Source: an uncultured Pelagibacteraceae bacterium (GTDB lineage: Bacteria; Pseudomonadota; Alphaproteobacteria; Pelagibacterales; Pelagibacteraceae). From it: DNA of 64,000 nt. The notes beneath the pieces were generated by a model. That model did no database searches, was not told where the DNA came from, and saw only the letters and a list, made by a program, of their open reading frames with translations. Positions 44,364-53,501 of this stretch are shown in pieces; the first letter of the stretch is position 1, and each line of letters begins with the position of its first letter. Location of the stretch: positions 62,001-126,000 of the forward strand of contig CACOSU010000001.1 in NCBI GenBank assembly GCA_902629935.1, in the 5' to 3' direction. A program made the translations under genes and the position numbers.

Positions 44364-46703
44364 TTAAGCTCTGACTCTAGATTTGGTAGGATCGTAAAAA
44401 GGAAAACCAACCACTTTTGCACCTATTCTTTTTTGATGTCCATCAATTTTACCAATCTCAACTTCTGTACCAATTTCTGAGTACTGTGAGTCTATTCTAC
44501 AAAGAGCAACATTTTTATTTAAAGTAGAAGATAGACATCCACTTGTAACCACACCAATTTGAGATCTTCCAATATGAACACAATCACCATGTCCAGCTAT
44601 TTCTTTGCCAACAAGCTCTAGACCTACTAATTTCTTTTGGGGATTGGCTTTTCTTTTAATTAATTCCTCTTTTCCAATAAAATCTTCCTCTTTTGTTTTT
44701 AATGGAACTGCAAAACCTATACCTGCTTCAAAAGGATCTTGTTCCCCATCAAATTCAGCACCAAAGAGAATTAAACCCGCTTCTATTCTAAGTTTATCTA
44801 ATGCAGCAAACCCAGCTGGTATTAAACCATCATCTTTACCTGCTTCCATTAGTTTATCCCAAACTTCGGGTGCATGTTTTGGATGACACCAAATCTCATA
44901 ACCTAACTCCCCGGTATAACCTGTTCTTGAAACAATTAACGGAATGCCTTGAAGCTCTTCAATTCTACAAATTGTGAACCTAAACCAACCTAGTTCATCT
45001 ATTGAAGGCTGTGTTGGCGGTGTAAAAATAATTTTTTTTAATATTTCTCTACTTTTAGGACCTTGTAAAGAGACATTACTTATTTGATCTGTTGAGTTTT
45101 TAATAAAAGCATTAAATTTTTTTTTCTTTGCAACTTCTTTTAACCATTCTCCTCCATACTCATCTCCACATATCCATCTAAAACCTGTCTCACTTAATCT
45201 TAAAAGAGTTCCATCATCAAACATCATTCCATTTTCATAACACATTGCTGAATAAACAACTTGTCCAACAGAAAGTTTTTTAATATTTCTTGTAAGAGTA
45301 TAATTTAAAAGTTCCTCTGCATCTGGGCCAATAATTTCGAATTTTCTTAATGATGATAAATCAATAAGTACAGCATCATTTCTACAAGCATTATATTCAT
45401 TTACTAAACCGTGTTTAGTATAGTCATTTGGAAGCCAAAAACCTCTAGCATCAATAAAATTTCGAGTTAATTTAGAAGTCCTTTCATAAAAACCAGAGTT
45501 TCTTGTAAGTTTTTTTTCTGAGTCTGCTTTCATTCTAAATGCAAATGATTTGCTAAATTCTTTATTTTTGTCATACGTTCTAACAAAAATATCAGTTGGA
45601 TTCCATGAATTACATGGATCAATATCGCTCGGACATGCAGTTGTTCCAATAGTTAAATCTTTTAAAGCTCTAAACATTACATAATCTCCTGGTCGAGAAT
45701 AAGATTCATCTGAAATGACAGAATTTAAACCTGCTGCAGAGGTGTTAAAAAATAAATTGATTGCATGCCAACCTTTCTGTTTTTGCACTCCAAATTTAGA
45801 CATACTTTCAGTTAAGTTGTCTGAGCAATTTGGATGTCCAAAATAACCCGCATCCTCATAATATTTTGAGGTACATGCAAGGTTGAAAGTGTCATGCTTT
45901 CCAACTGTGTCTCTTACAACCTCTACTAGTGGCTCATGATCAGTATCATAAAATTTTGAAAATAGGCCTGGCCCAGGAAACGTATTACCCATAAAAGTTC
46001 GTGTGGTTTGCCAGTCCAATCCTTTTTCAATTCCTTTTTCTAATTTTCTTGTATCAAATGCTACAAAGTCAGAGCACTGTCTTCCGGTAGGACTTATGAT
46101 TTGAATGTAGTCACCTTCTTTAACTTCATAAGATGTACAGGATTGTCTTAAAATATTTTCTTCGTGTGCAGGTTCAAAAACAGGATCTGGAATTACATTT
46201 AACTCTTTATCATTAGTAATTTTTGATCTTTTTATAAATATTGTTAATTCACCAGGAGGATTTTGATTTGTAACATCCATATCATCCCCAGGTGAGGCAA
46301 ATATTGCATAGCACTTATCATTTGATTTTAATTTAATAACTTCACCTGGATTTGTGTCTGGATCAAAGATTATAGCAGCATGTGAGTCTGAAATTTTTAA
46401 GTTTCTTTTTTTTAATTGATAGTTTGTTGCAAGTATAGACTCTTCTTTTCCAAGCAAAATATTTTTAATGTAATTTTTTTTACTATTTTCTTTAAGATTA
46501 AAAATTCCAAGTTCTGATTTTCCATTTTTGTTAAAACAAATAATTTCACAAATTTGATTACCTTCATTGTTAACAATTTCAATTTCATCATCTGGAAAAA
46601 CTTGAAAACCAGTTAATCCACCACCATTAACAACATGTCTTTCAACTCCAGGTGGTAAAATATTCAAACCAGGATATTTGATATCTTTACTTGTACCTAA
46701 CAT
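44364..46703 (-). CDS. tdm: Trimethylamine N-oxide demethylase (DUF1989-GcvT fusion)
   Basis: This 779-residue two-part protein has a DUF1989/urea-carboxylase-associated N-terminal half (about 1-400) and a GcvT/aminomethyltransferase-like THF-binding half (about 410-779, with VSLQGPKSREILKK, SRTGYTGELGYEIWC and ALDKLRIEAGLILFGAE). This combination matches the TMAO demethylase first described in Methylocella and roseobacters, which converts TMAO to dimethylamine and formaldehyde, with THF capturing the C1 unit. Conserved cysteines lie in RQCSDFVAFD and TTACPSDIDPC. It is divergent from the SBP gene of the TMAO/betaine transporter and upstream of a small regulator gene. Confidence 0.9.
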   Translation of the reverse strand: MLGTSKDIKYPGLNILPPGVERHVVNGGGLTGFQVFPDDEIEIVNNEGNQICEIICFNKNGKSELGIFNLKENSKKNYIKNILLGKEESILATNYQLKKRNLKISDSHAAIIFDPDTNPGEVIKLKSNDKCYAIFASPGDDMDVTNQNPPGELTIFIKRSKITNDKELNVIPDPVFEPAHEENILRQSCTSYEVKEGDYIQIISPTGRQCSDFVAFDTRKLEKGIEKGLDWQTTRTFMGNTFPGPGLFSKFYDTDHEPLVEVVRDTVGKHDTFNLACTSKYYEDAGYFGHPNCSDNLTESMSKFGVQKQKGWHAINLFFNTSAAGLNSVISDESYSRPGDYVMFRALKDLTIGTTACPSDIDPCNSWNPTDIFVRTYDKNKEFSKSFAFRMKADSEKKLTRNSGFYERTSKLTRNFIDARGFWLPNDYTKHGLVNEYNACRNDAVLIDLSSLRKFEIIGPDAEELLNYTLTRNIKKLSVGQVVYSAMCYENGMMFDDGTLLRLSETGFRWICGDEYGGEWLKEVAKKKKFNAFIKNSTDQISNVSLQGPKSREILKKIIFTPPTQPSIDELGWFRFTICRIEELQGIPLIVSRTGYTGELGYEIWCHPKHAPEVWDKLMEAGKDDGLIPAGFAALDKLRIEAGLILFGAEFDGEQDPFEAGIGFAVPLKTKEEDFIGKEELIKRKANPQKKLVGLELVGKEIAGHGDCVHIGRSQIGVVTSGCLSSTLNKNVALCRIDSQYSEIGTEVEIGKIDGHQKRIGAKVVGFPFYDPTKSRVRA

Positions 46704-46807
46704 TTTTTAATTTTTTTGTGACTTTAATATAATCAAAACGAGTTGACTATAACTTTAAATAAGCACATACTTAATCATTAATATATTAATAATATAGAGG
46801 GGTATAT
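46704..46807. promoter_or_regulatory. Divergent promoter region between tdm and tmoX
   Basis: The 104-bp AT-rich gap separates two divergently transcribed genes of the same pathway, so it must hold both promoters. A TTGACT hexamer is present at 46743-46748 but no well-spaced -10 was found. The tmoX side has a good ribosome binding site (AGAGGGG); the tdm side has none obvious. No operator is convincing by eye. Confidence 0.5.
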
Positions 46808-47752
46808 ATGAAAAAAATAATATCATTACTATCTGCTCTAGTTATTTCTGTTGTTAGTTTTGCAGGAATTTCTAACGCTGATAGCAAAAAGCCCATCGTG
46901 ATACCAACTCACAACTGGTCAAGCCAAATTGTAATGGCCTATGTAATTGGTGGTATTTTCGAAAGTATGGGAAATAATGTAAAATACGTTAATGCTGACT
47001 CACAAGCAGTATACGAGTCAATTAGAATTGGAGATGTAACTATATCTCACGAAGTGTGGGAGTCTGCTTTTGGAAAATCGTTTACAACAGCACTTGATAA
47101 AGGTGGTTTGTTAGATTACGGAGATCATGAAGCAAGAACTCTAGAGGATATGGGATATCCAAACTGGGTTACTGAAAAAGGATTATGCCCAGGTCTACCA
47201 GACTGGACAGCTTTAAAAAATCCAGCTTGTGCAAAAAACTTTACAACACCTGACTCTCCAGATGGAAAAGGAAGAATGTTGGAAGGTCCACAAACTTGGC
47301 ATGGTGACTTAATTCCACAAAGAGTTGACGCTTTAGGTTTAGGTGATCTTTGGTGGGTTAAATTTGCTGGGAGTGCGGATGCACTTTGGGCAGAGCTAGC
47401 AGCAGCTGAAAAAGAGGGAAGAGGAACAATTATATTCAACTGGACACCTAACTTTACAGATGGTGCTGGTTTTACATTTATTGACTTTCCTCCATACACA
47501 GCTGGTTGCAGACCAGAAGATGGTGGAGATGGTAAATGTGGTTCTCCTGATGGATACTTGAAAAAAGCAGTTCACGAGGATTTCCCAAAAACTCATCCTG
47601 ATGCAGCGGCTATGTTTAAAAAATTGTCATTCTCTACAAGTCAAATTGGTGCAATGGCAGCTTTAGTTGATGTTGACAAAATGACTCACGAAGATGCAGC
47701 TAAAAAATGGTTAGCTGACAATAAGTCAGTTTGGCAAGCTTTTACTAAATAA
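46808..47752 (+). CDS. tmoX: TMAO/glycine betaine ABC transporter substrate-binding protein (TmoX-like)
   Basis: This 314-residue binding protein has a signal peptide (MKKIISLLSALVISVVSFAG, cleavage near SNADS) and an OpuAC-type domain. Several tryptophans (THNWSSQ, SHEVWES, GPQTWHGD, LWWVKFAG, FNWTPN) could form the aromatic cage for TMAO or glycine betaine. Divergence from tdm makes TMAO the likely ligand; SAR11 homologues are described as multifunctional betaine/TMAO binders. A strong terminator follows, and the ATPase and permease lie further downstream after two unrelated genes. It differs from the proX at 1056-2072 in sequence and neighbours. Confidence 0.85.
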   Translation: MKKIISLLSALVISVVSFAGISNADSKKPIVIPTHNWSSQIVMAYVIGGIFESMGNNVKYVNADSQAVYESIRIGDVTISHEVWESAFGKSFTTALDKGGLLDYGDHEARTLEDMGYPNWVTEKGLCPGLPDWTALKNPACAKNFTTPDSPDGKGRMLEGPQTWHGDLIPQRVDALGLGDLWWVKFAGSADALWAELAAAEKEGRGTIIFNWTPNFTDGAGFTFIDFPPYTAGCRPEDGGDGKCGSPDGYLKKAVHEDFPKTHPDAAAMFKKLSFSTSQIGAMAALVDVDKMTHEDAAKKWLADNKSVWQAFTK

Positions 47753-47773
47753 GGATAAAAGTTAAAATTTTAA

Positions 47774-47808
47774 ATCTCCCCCAACATTGTTGGGGGGGAT
47801 TTTTTTTT
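47774..47808 (+). terminator. Strong intrinsic terminator after tmoX
   Basis: A GC-rich stem (aatctcccccaac with gttgggggggatt, one G-T pair, 3-nt loop) is followed by eight or more Ts. It should stop most tmoX transcripts, keeping the abundant binding protein separate from the following genes. Confidence 0.9.
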
Positions 47809-47833
47809 AAGTAATTTTGTGTAAAATATATTT

Positions 47834-48211
47834 ATGAAAAAATCTATTCTTGTTTTTCTTTTAAGTTTTCTAATTTGCTCATCAGTATTTGCAAGAAGTA
47901 CAGGTTGCAAAGAAGGTAATTGTGACAATGGTTATGGTAAGTGGGTTTATACGGATAAAACAACTTATGAAGGAGAATGGGTTTCAACAAAAAAACATGG
48001 GCAGGGTATAGAGACTTGGCCCAATGGATATATTTATCAAGGAGAATTTAAAAATAGTGTCTGGAGTGGAATAGGAACATTAACTTTTCCTGATGGCTCT
48101 ACTTATGAAGGAGAGTGGGCGAACGGTTTTATGAATGGTCAGGGAACATTTACCTGGGCTGATGGAAAACAAAAAGTGGGTATTTGGAAAAACGGTCAGT
48201 TGCAAGAATAA
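47834..48211 (+). CDS. Secreted MORN-repeat protein
   Basis: This 125-residue protein has a signal peptide (MKKSILVFLLSFLICSSVFA) followed by about four MORN repeats (for example YEGEWVSTKKHGQGIETWPNG and YQGEFKNSVWSGIGTLTFPDG), each about 22-23 residues. MORN repeats form extended beta-sheets that can bind membranes or proteins. Two cysteines in the mature N-terminus (GCKEGNCDNG) may form a disulfide. The stop codon overlaps the next start by one base. It lies between the SBP and ATPase genes of the tmo transporter, an unusual place. The function is unknown. Confidence 0.8.
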   Translation: MKKSILVFLLSFLICSSVFARSTGCKEGNCDNGYGKWVYTDKTTYEGEWVSTKKHGQGIETWPNGYIYQGEFKNSVWSGIGTLTFPDGSTYEGEWANGFMNGQGTFTWADGKQKVGIWKNGQLQE

Positions 48212-48762
48212 TGTCTAAAGAAAATTACATTAATAAAATAAAAGATTTACCTGACTCTTTAAGACAATTTATTGGTCTTATATTTATTACTCTAATCGTA
48301 ATTATATCGTTTAGTATTTTAAATGGAATTTTTGGACAAGGTGATGACTTAGTAAAAAGAATGAAGCTAGAGGAAGAGAGAATTGCTGAAGAAAAAAAAC
48401 TTAGTGAGTTAATATCTAAATTACCTTCAGGTATACTAGTAGCATTTGATGGAACTGATCAATACAAATTAACAGATGAAATATATGAGCAGGTATGTAA
48501 AGCGACAAAATTAATTCCTCAAAGAGCAATAATGGGTGCTAATTTTTTAAATTTTAGAGCACATGAGCTTTATACAATTAATGGAAACAAAATTGATGAA
48601 ACTTTTGTAAAGTGGGATCAAGAAAAAGGTAAATGTTTTGCAGGTTTTACAGTGAGTGGAAATAATGTAGGAGTGAATGAAAGCATCACTATAAGTGGAG
48701 AGGCCTTAAGTTTTTTAAGCACAGGAATTGATACAAGAGTTTATTTTATTAAAAATTTTTAA
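48211..48762 (+). CDS. Single-pass membrane protein of unknown function
   Basis: The ORF track starts at 48184, but an ATG at 48211 overlapping the MORN stop (TAATG) is the more natural start, giving 183 residues beginning MSKENYINK. One transmembrane helix (about 21-42, FIGLIFITLIVIISFSILNGIF) is followed by a coiled-coil-like stretch (KRMKLEEERIAEEKKLSEL) and a soluble domain with two cysteines. It is probably co-translated with the MORN protein and lies 62 bp before the ATPase gene. I do not recognise the family; it could be an envelope accessory of the TMAO system or an unrelated passenger. Confidence 0.65.
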   Translation: MSKENYINKIKDLPDSLRQFIGLIFITLIVIISFSILNGIFGQGDDLVKRMKLEEERIAEEKKLSELISKLPSGILVAFDGTDQYKLTDEIYEQVCKATKLIPQRAIMGANFLNFRAHELYTINGNKIDETFVKWDQEKGKCFAGFTVSGNNVGVNESITISGEALSFLSTGIDTRVYFIKNF

Positions 48763-48824
48763 CAATGAAATGGAGTAATTATTAACATTTTAATTTTATT
48801 AAATTTAATATAACTTTAAAAATT

Positions 48825-49856
48825 ATGTCTGAAACAGTTATCAAATGTGAATCAGTTTATAAAATTTTTGGGCAAAATGCCAAAAAGATGCTTGAAGAAG
48901 CTAACGGCAATGTAGACGCAAAAACTTTTCAAGAAAAGGGGTGTATTGTAGGAGTTAACAATGCTTCCTTTGAGGTTGCGAAAGGTGAAATGTTGGTAGT
49001 GATGGGCTTATCTGGTTCAGGTAAATCAACATTGCTTAGGTGTATATCAAGATTAACGGATGCTACAGGTGGTAAAATTTTTATTGAGGGTCAAGATTTA
49101 TTAGAATTAAACAATAAAGAACTTATAGAACTTAGGAGAAGCAAAATGGGAATGGTGTTTCAAAGTTTTGCTTTACTACCGCATAAAACCGTTGTTGAAA
49201 ATATTGCATTTCCATTACAGATCAAAGGAACTAACACTGAGGATAGTATTAATAGAGCAATGGAAATGGTAAAATTAGTTGGACTTGATGGAAGAGAAAA
49301 CTATTTTCCAAGAGAGCTCTCAGGTGGGCAACAACAAAGAGTAGGTATTGCAAGATCACTAGCAGTAGAACCTGATATATGGTTTTTGGACGAACCTTTT
49401 TCTGCACTAGATCCATTAATCAGAAAAGAAATGCAAGATGAATTTTTAAGACTTCAAGAAAAATTACAAAAAACTATTATGTTCATTACTCATGATTTTG
49501 ATGAGGCATTAAAGTTAGCTGATCGAATAGCAATTATGAAAGATGGTATAATTGAGCAATTAGATACACCAGCAAATATAGTATTAAATCCAGCGACTGA
49601 ATATGTACGAAAATTTACTGAAGAAGTACCGAGAGAGAAGGTTTTAATTATTGAGGATGTCATGGATGCCTTAAGCAAAGATAACTTAGGAGATTTAAAA
49701 GTATCAAAAGATGAAATTATAGAAAATGTTGCCGAAAAAATACTTACTCAAGAAAAATTAGTAGGAGTAGTTGACTCAAATAACAACATTGTAGGATCAA
49801 TTAAACCTTCAAAAATAATAGACACAGTTTTTGGAGGAAGAAAAAATGGTAGTTAA
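48825..49856 (+). CDS. tmoV: Glycine betaine/TMAO ABC transporter ATP-binding protein
   Basis: This 343-residue ATPase has Walker A GLSGSGKST, signature LSGGQQQRVG, Walker B DIWFLDEP and the H-loop ITHDFDEA, as in ProV/OpuAA. The C-terminal region (about 260-343, ending VGSIKPSKIID) resembles a CBS-type regulatory half-domain. It energises the fused permease 3 bp downstream. An N-terminal extension (FGQNAKKMLEEANGNVD) is typical of ProV. The symbol follows the ProV-to-TmoV convention; the substrate rests on neighbouring tdm and the SBP. Confidence 0.88.
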   Translation: MSETVIKCESVYKIFGQNAKKMLEEANGNVDAKTFQEKGCIVGVNNASFEVAKGEMLVVMGLSGSGKSTLLRCISRLTDATGGKIFIEGQDLLELNNKELIELRRSKMGMVFQSFALLPHKTVVENIAFPLQIKGTNTEDSINRAMEMVKLVGLDGRENYFPRELSGGQQQRVGIARSLAVEPDIWFLDEPFSALDPLIRKEMQDEFLRLQEKLQKTIMFITHDFDEALKLADRIAIMKDGIIEQLDTPANIVLNPATEYVRKFTEEVPREKVLIIEDVMDALSKDNLGDLKVSKDEIIENVAEKILTQEKLVGVVDSNNNIVGSIKPSKIIDTVFGGRKNGS

Positions 49857-49859
49857 AAT

Positions 49860-52013
49860 ATGCAGTATTTAAAAAAATACCCTAAATTATTTCAATGGCT
49901 ATTTTTGTTAATTGTATTTTTTGCTTTGTGTTTTGCGATTGAAGTTCCTGAAACTTACAAATTTATAAGAGGTCAGGCAGAATTTGTTAAAGATCCTAAT
50001 CAAAGTGTTTACTTTTTTCTAGGTAAAGAAGTTAGGTATTACGCCTTTGATGTATTTTGGAGATTACCTCCTCTACTTGGTTGGTTGCCTATTTGGATAA
50101 ATGACTCTTTATTTTTCTTAATGAATGAGTGGATGCCAATGGAGTTTTGGAATGAAGACACTCAAGAATTTAAAACTCGACCACTACTTTTGCAGATAAG
50201 CAGAAATTTAACTGCATTCATGACCTTTTTAATTGAATTAATTAGGGAGATTTTATTAGGAGGCTTAGAAACAATTGTTGCTTTCACAAGTTGGGATTTT
50301 ATAGATGCCTACCCCTGGTTAGAGTTACCAGGTTTACCCTGGACTATTGTTGCAGCTGGAGCCGCTATACTATCTTATAAATTAAGCGGGAAAGGACTAG
50401 CATTGTTTGCTGGTTTAACAATGATTTATATTTCTATATTTGGTCAATGGAAACCTTCAATGCAGACACTTTCTTTTATATTAGTTGCTGCACCTCTATC
50501 ATTTATTTTTGGTTTAGGTTTAGGTATTGCCGCATATAAAAGTAAACGTGTTGAAAAAGCTTTGTATCCAATTCTCTTAGTAATGCAAACTATGCCGCAA
50601 TATGCTGTATTAGTTCCTGCATTAGTTCTTTTTGGTGTTGGTGATCATGCGGCTGTGATCATTACTATGGTCGTTGCTGTTCCTCCAATGATATTATTAA
50701 CAATATTGGGTTTAAGAGCTATACCACCAGAAGTTATTGAGGCAGGTAGAATGAGTGGATGTACTAATTGGCAATTGATGTTAAAAGTATTAATTCCTAC
50801 CGCTAGAAGAGATATTTTAATTGGTGTTAACCAAGTTATCATGGTCTGTTTTTCAATGGCAGTAATATCCGCATTTATTGGTGCAAAAGGTTTAGGATTT
50901 AATTTATTGTTAGCATTGAACCAACTTAATATTGGATTAGCATTAGAAGCAGGGCTGTGTATTAGTTTAATTGCAATACTTTTAGATAAAATGTCCTTGG
51001 CTTGGGCAAATAAACAAACTGATTATTTTGGTAATCTCACATTCTTTCAAAGAAATAAAAATACAATATTTTTTGCCGCATCAGTATTAATCGGAATTGT
51101 TTTAGCCTATATTGGCACTTTTATTTTTAAAGGAAGCTTTAATTACTTGTTTGAAGTTCCACATAATAAGGGGATATCAACAGCAGATTTTTGGAACAAG
51201 GGAGTAGATTGGATTTTTGATACTTTCTTCGTTTATATAAAAGCATTCAATACGTGGTTAATCGTAGATGTACTTCAGCCAATGAGAGCCCTATATTTAA
51301 GAATGCCAGCAGTAGCCACATTAGTATTAGCTGTTGGAGCTGGATATTTAATTGGAGGAATTCGCTCTGCGCTAGTTGTTGCTGCTTTGACTTTATTTAT
51401 TGCATTGAGTCCATGGTGGGATAGAGCGTTGGTAACTTTGTATATGGCAACTTTTGGAGTCATAGTTTCATGTTTGATAGGATTTACAGTTGGAACATTA
51501 TGTTTTCAAAATAAAAAATCTGCAGCATTTATGCTGGGTGTTTGTGATATATTTCAAACATTCCCATCATTTGTATATTTAATTCCTGTAATGATGCTTT
51601 TTGGAATTACAGATACTTCTGTGCTAATTGCAGTAATTGTTTATGCTACAATTCCTGCAACAAGATACACTATTGAGGGTCTAAGAAGTGTTCCTGTGGG
51701 CTTACATGAAGCCGCAACAATGTCTGGTGTAAATAAATTTCAAAGATTAACAAAAATTGAGTTTCCATTAGCATTTCCACATATGATGCTTGGTCTAAAT
51801 CAAACAATCGTTTTTGCTTTATTCATGGTGATAATAGGAGCATTTATTGGAACAGAGGATCTGGGTCAGTATATCTTAAAAGCACTTTCAGATAAAAATG
51901 GAGCAGGAATCGGTTTAACTTTAGGTATCTGTGTTGCATTTATAGGTTTAATTTTTGATAACTTAATAAGAACTTGGGTTGGAAAAAGAAAAAAACATCT
52001 TGGCATAGATTAG
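49860..52013 (+). CDS. tmoW: Glycine betaine/TMAO ABC transporter permease with two fused permease domains
   Basis: This 717-residue protein is about twice the length of ordinary ProW and contains two tandem BPD_transp_1 domains, roughly 195-385 and 530-705. Each has its own EAA-type loop (EVIEAGRMSGCTNWQLM and GLHEAATMSGVNKFQRL) and matching helices (GAKGLGFNLLLALNQ and GTEDLGQYILKAL). A single polypeptide could therefore form the whole channel. The N-terminus carries an extra segment with helices before the first domain. It follows the ATPase by 3 bp and precedes glpK by 4 bp. Confidence 0.88.
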   Translation: MQYLKKYPKLFQWLFLLIVFFALCFAIEVPETYKFIRGQAEFVKDPNQSVYFFLGKEVRYYAFDVFWRLPPLLGWLPIWINDSLFFLMNEWMPMEFWNEDTQEFKTRPLLLQISRNLTAFMTFLIELIREILLGGLETIVAFTSWDFIDAYPWLELPGLPWTIVAAGAAILSYKLSGKGLALFAGLTMIYISIFGQWKPSMQTLSFILVAAPLSFIFGLGLGIAAYKSKRVEKALYPILLVMQTMPQYAVLVPALVLFGVGDHAAVIITMVVAVPPMILLTILGLRAIPPEVIEAGRMSGCTNWQLMLKVLIPTARRDILIGVNQVIMVCFSMAVISAFIGAKGLGFNLLLALNQLNIGLALEAGLCISLIAILLDKMSLAWANKQTDYFGNLTFFQRNKNTIFFAASVLIGIVLAYIGTFIFKGSFNYLFEVPHNKGISTADFWNKGVDWIFDTFFVYIKAFNTWLIVDVLQPMRALYLRMPAVATLVLAVGAGYLIGGIRSALVVAALTLFIALSPWWDRALVTLYMATFGVIVSCLIGFTVGTLCFQNKKSAAFMLGVCDIFQTFPSFVYLIPVMMLFGITDTSVLIAVIVYATIPATRYTIEGLRSVPVGLHEAATMSGVNKFQRLTKIEFPLAFPHMMLGLNQTIVFALFMVIIGAFIGTEDLGQYILKALSDKNGAGIGLTLGICVAFIGLIFDNLIRTWVGKRKKHLGID

Positions 52014-52017
52014 TAAT

Positions 52018-53496
52018 TTGAAAAAATTTATTATCTCGATAGACCAGGGTACAACTTCCTCGAGGGTAGTGCTTTTTGATATCAAAGGCAATATTCAATT
52101 TATATCTCAATACGAATTTAAACAATACTTTCCAAGAAATGGTTGGGTAGAACACAATCCAGATGAAATTTGGTCGACAACATTTAAAGCGTTAAAACAG
52201 GTAATCAAAAAAGCTAAAAGTTTAAAAGGTCATATACTTACAATTGGAATTACAAATCAACGAGAAACTACAATTTTGTGGAATAAAAAAACTGGAAAAC
52301 CTATTTATAATGCAATTGTTTGGCAAGATAGAAGAACCCAGGAATATTGTAAATCTCTAAAGAATAAAAATTATGAAAATATTTTTAGAAAAAAAACTGG
52401 GTTATTTATAGATCCTTATTTTTCTGCTACTAAAATAAAATGGATTTTAGATAATGTAAAAGTTTCAAAAAAGTTATTAAAAACAAATAATTTATTGTTT
52501 GGTACAGTAGACACCTTTTTAATCTGGAAACTAACTAAAGGTAAACAGCATTTAACCGATGCCACTAACGCAAGCAGAACCATGTTATTTAATATTAATA
52601 ATAATAAATGGGATAATGAAATTTTACAGAAATTAAAAATTCCAAATAATATTTTGCCAGAGGTAAAAAATTCGGCAGATAATTTTGGCAAAACAGATAA
52701 GAGAGTTACAGGAAAAGAAATAACCATTTCTGCTGTGTTAGGAGATCAACAAGCTGCAGCTGTAGGACAAGCTTGTTTTGAAAAAGGATCAACTAAAAGC
52801 ACTTATGGTACAGGCGCTTTTATAATAATGAATACTGGATCAAAAAAAATTAATTCAAAAAATAAGTTATTAACCACAATTTGTTATCGATTGAATAATA
52901 AGACCACGTATGCTCTTGAAGGATCTATTTTCATAGCTGGAGCAGGTGTGCAATGGTTAAGAGATAAAATTAAACTAATAAACAATGCTTTCGAAACTGA
53001 AAAAATAGCTAAATCAACAAAAAGTAATGATGAAGTTTATGTTGTCCCAGCTTTTAGTGGAATAGGGGCTCCTTACTGGAGACCTGATGCAAGAGGGTTG
53101 ATAACAGGGCTTACAAGAGATAGTGATTGGAAAACCTTAGTTAGAGCAACACTAGAGTCAGTTGCTTATCAAAGTAATGACTTATTTTATTCAATGAATA
53201 AAGACGGTTTAAAACCTAGAATAGTTAAAATTGATGGTGGTATGATAACTAATAATTGGTTTTCGCAATTTTTGGCAAATATAATTAATTTAAAAGTACT
53301 TCGACCTAAAATTTTAGAAACAACTGCTTTTGGAGCCGCTCTGTTAGCAGGTTACCAAATAGGAGAATTTAAATCATTAAATCATATAAAAAATACATGG
53401 AGAAAAGATAAGGAATTTGTGCCAAAAATTGATAAAAAATTAAGAAATCACTTATTGCAAGGTTGGCAGCAAGCAATTAAAAAAACTTTAGCATAA
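52018..53496 (+). CDS. glpK: Glycerol kinase (TTG start)
   Basis: This 492-residue FGGY-family kinase has the N-terminal phosphate-1 motif ISIDQGTTSSRVVLFD, AIVWQDRRTQEYC and ALEGSIFIAGAGVQWLRD, matching glycerol kinase, which makes glycerol-3-phosphate from glycerol. The start codon appears to be TTG at 52018; no nearby ATG precedes the conserved N-terminus and no strong Shine-Dalgarno is visible. It begins 4 bp after the permease stop and precedes gpsA by 5 bp, so the glycerol pair is probably co-transcribed with the tmo permease. Confidence 0.9.
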   Translation: MKKFIISIDQGTTSSRVVLFDIKGNIQFISQYEFKQYFPRNGWVEHNPDEIWSTTFKALKQVIKKAKSLKGHILTIGITNQRETTILWNKKTGKPIYNAIVWQDRRTQEYCKSLKNKNYENIFRKKTGLFIDPYFSATKIKWILDNVKVSKKLLKTNNLLFGTVDTFLIWKLTKGKQHLTDATNASRTMLFNINNNKWDNEILQKLKIPNNILPEVKNSADNFGKTDKRVTGKEITISAVLGDQQAAAVGQACFEKGSTKSTYGTGAFIIMNTGSKKINSKNKLLTTICYRLNNKTTYALEGSIFIAGAGVQWLRDKIKLINNAFETEKIAKSTKSNDEVYVVPAFSGIGAPYWRPDARGLITGLTRDSDWKTLVRATLESVAYQSNDLFYSMNKDGLKPRIVKIDGGMITNNWFSQFLANIINLKVLRPKILETTAFGAALLAGYQIGEFKSLNHIKNTWRKDKEFVPKIDKKLRNHLLQGWQQAIKKTLA

Positions 53497-53501
53497 TATT
53501 T

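Noticed and set aside
46743-46748. TTGACT hexamers before tmoX (and at 10397 before potD) as sigma-70 -35 boxes
   Set aside because: No properly spaced -10 element was found for either, so exact promoters are not claimed.
47125-47499. 124-aa minus-strand ORF antisense to tmoX
   Set aside because: It lies wholly inside a strongly supported SBP gene; Pro/Ser-rich composition is typical of a reverse-frame shadow.
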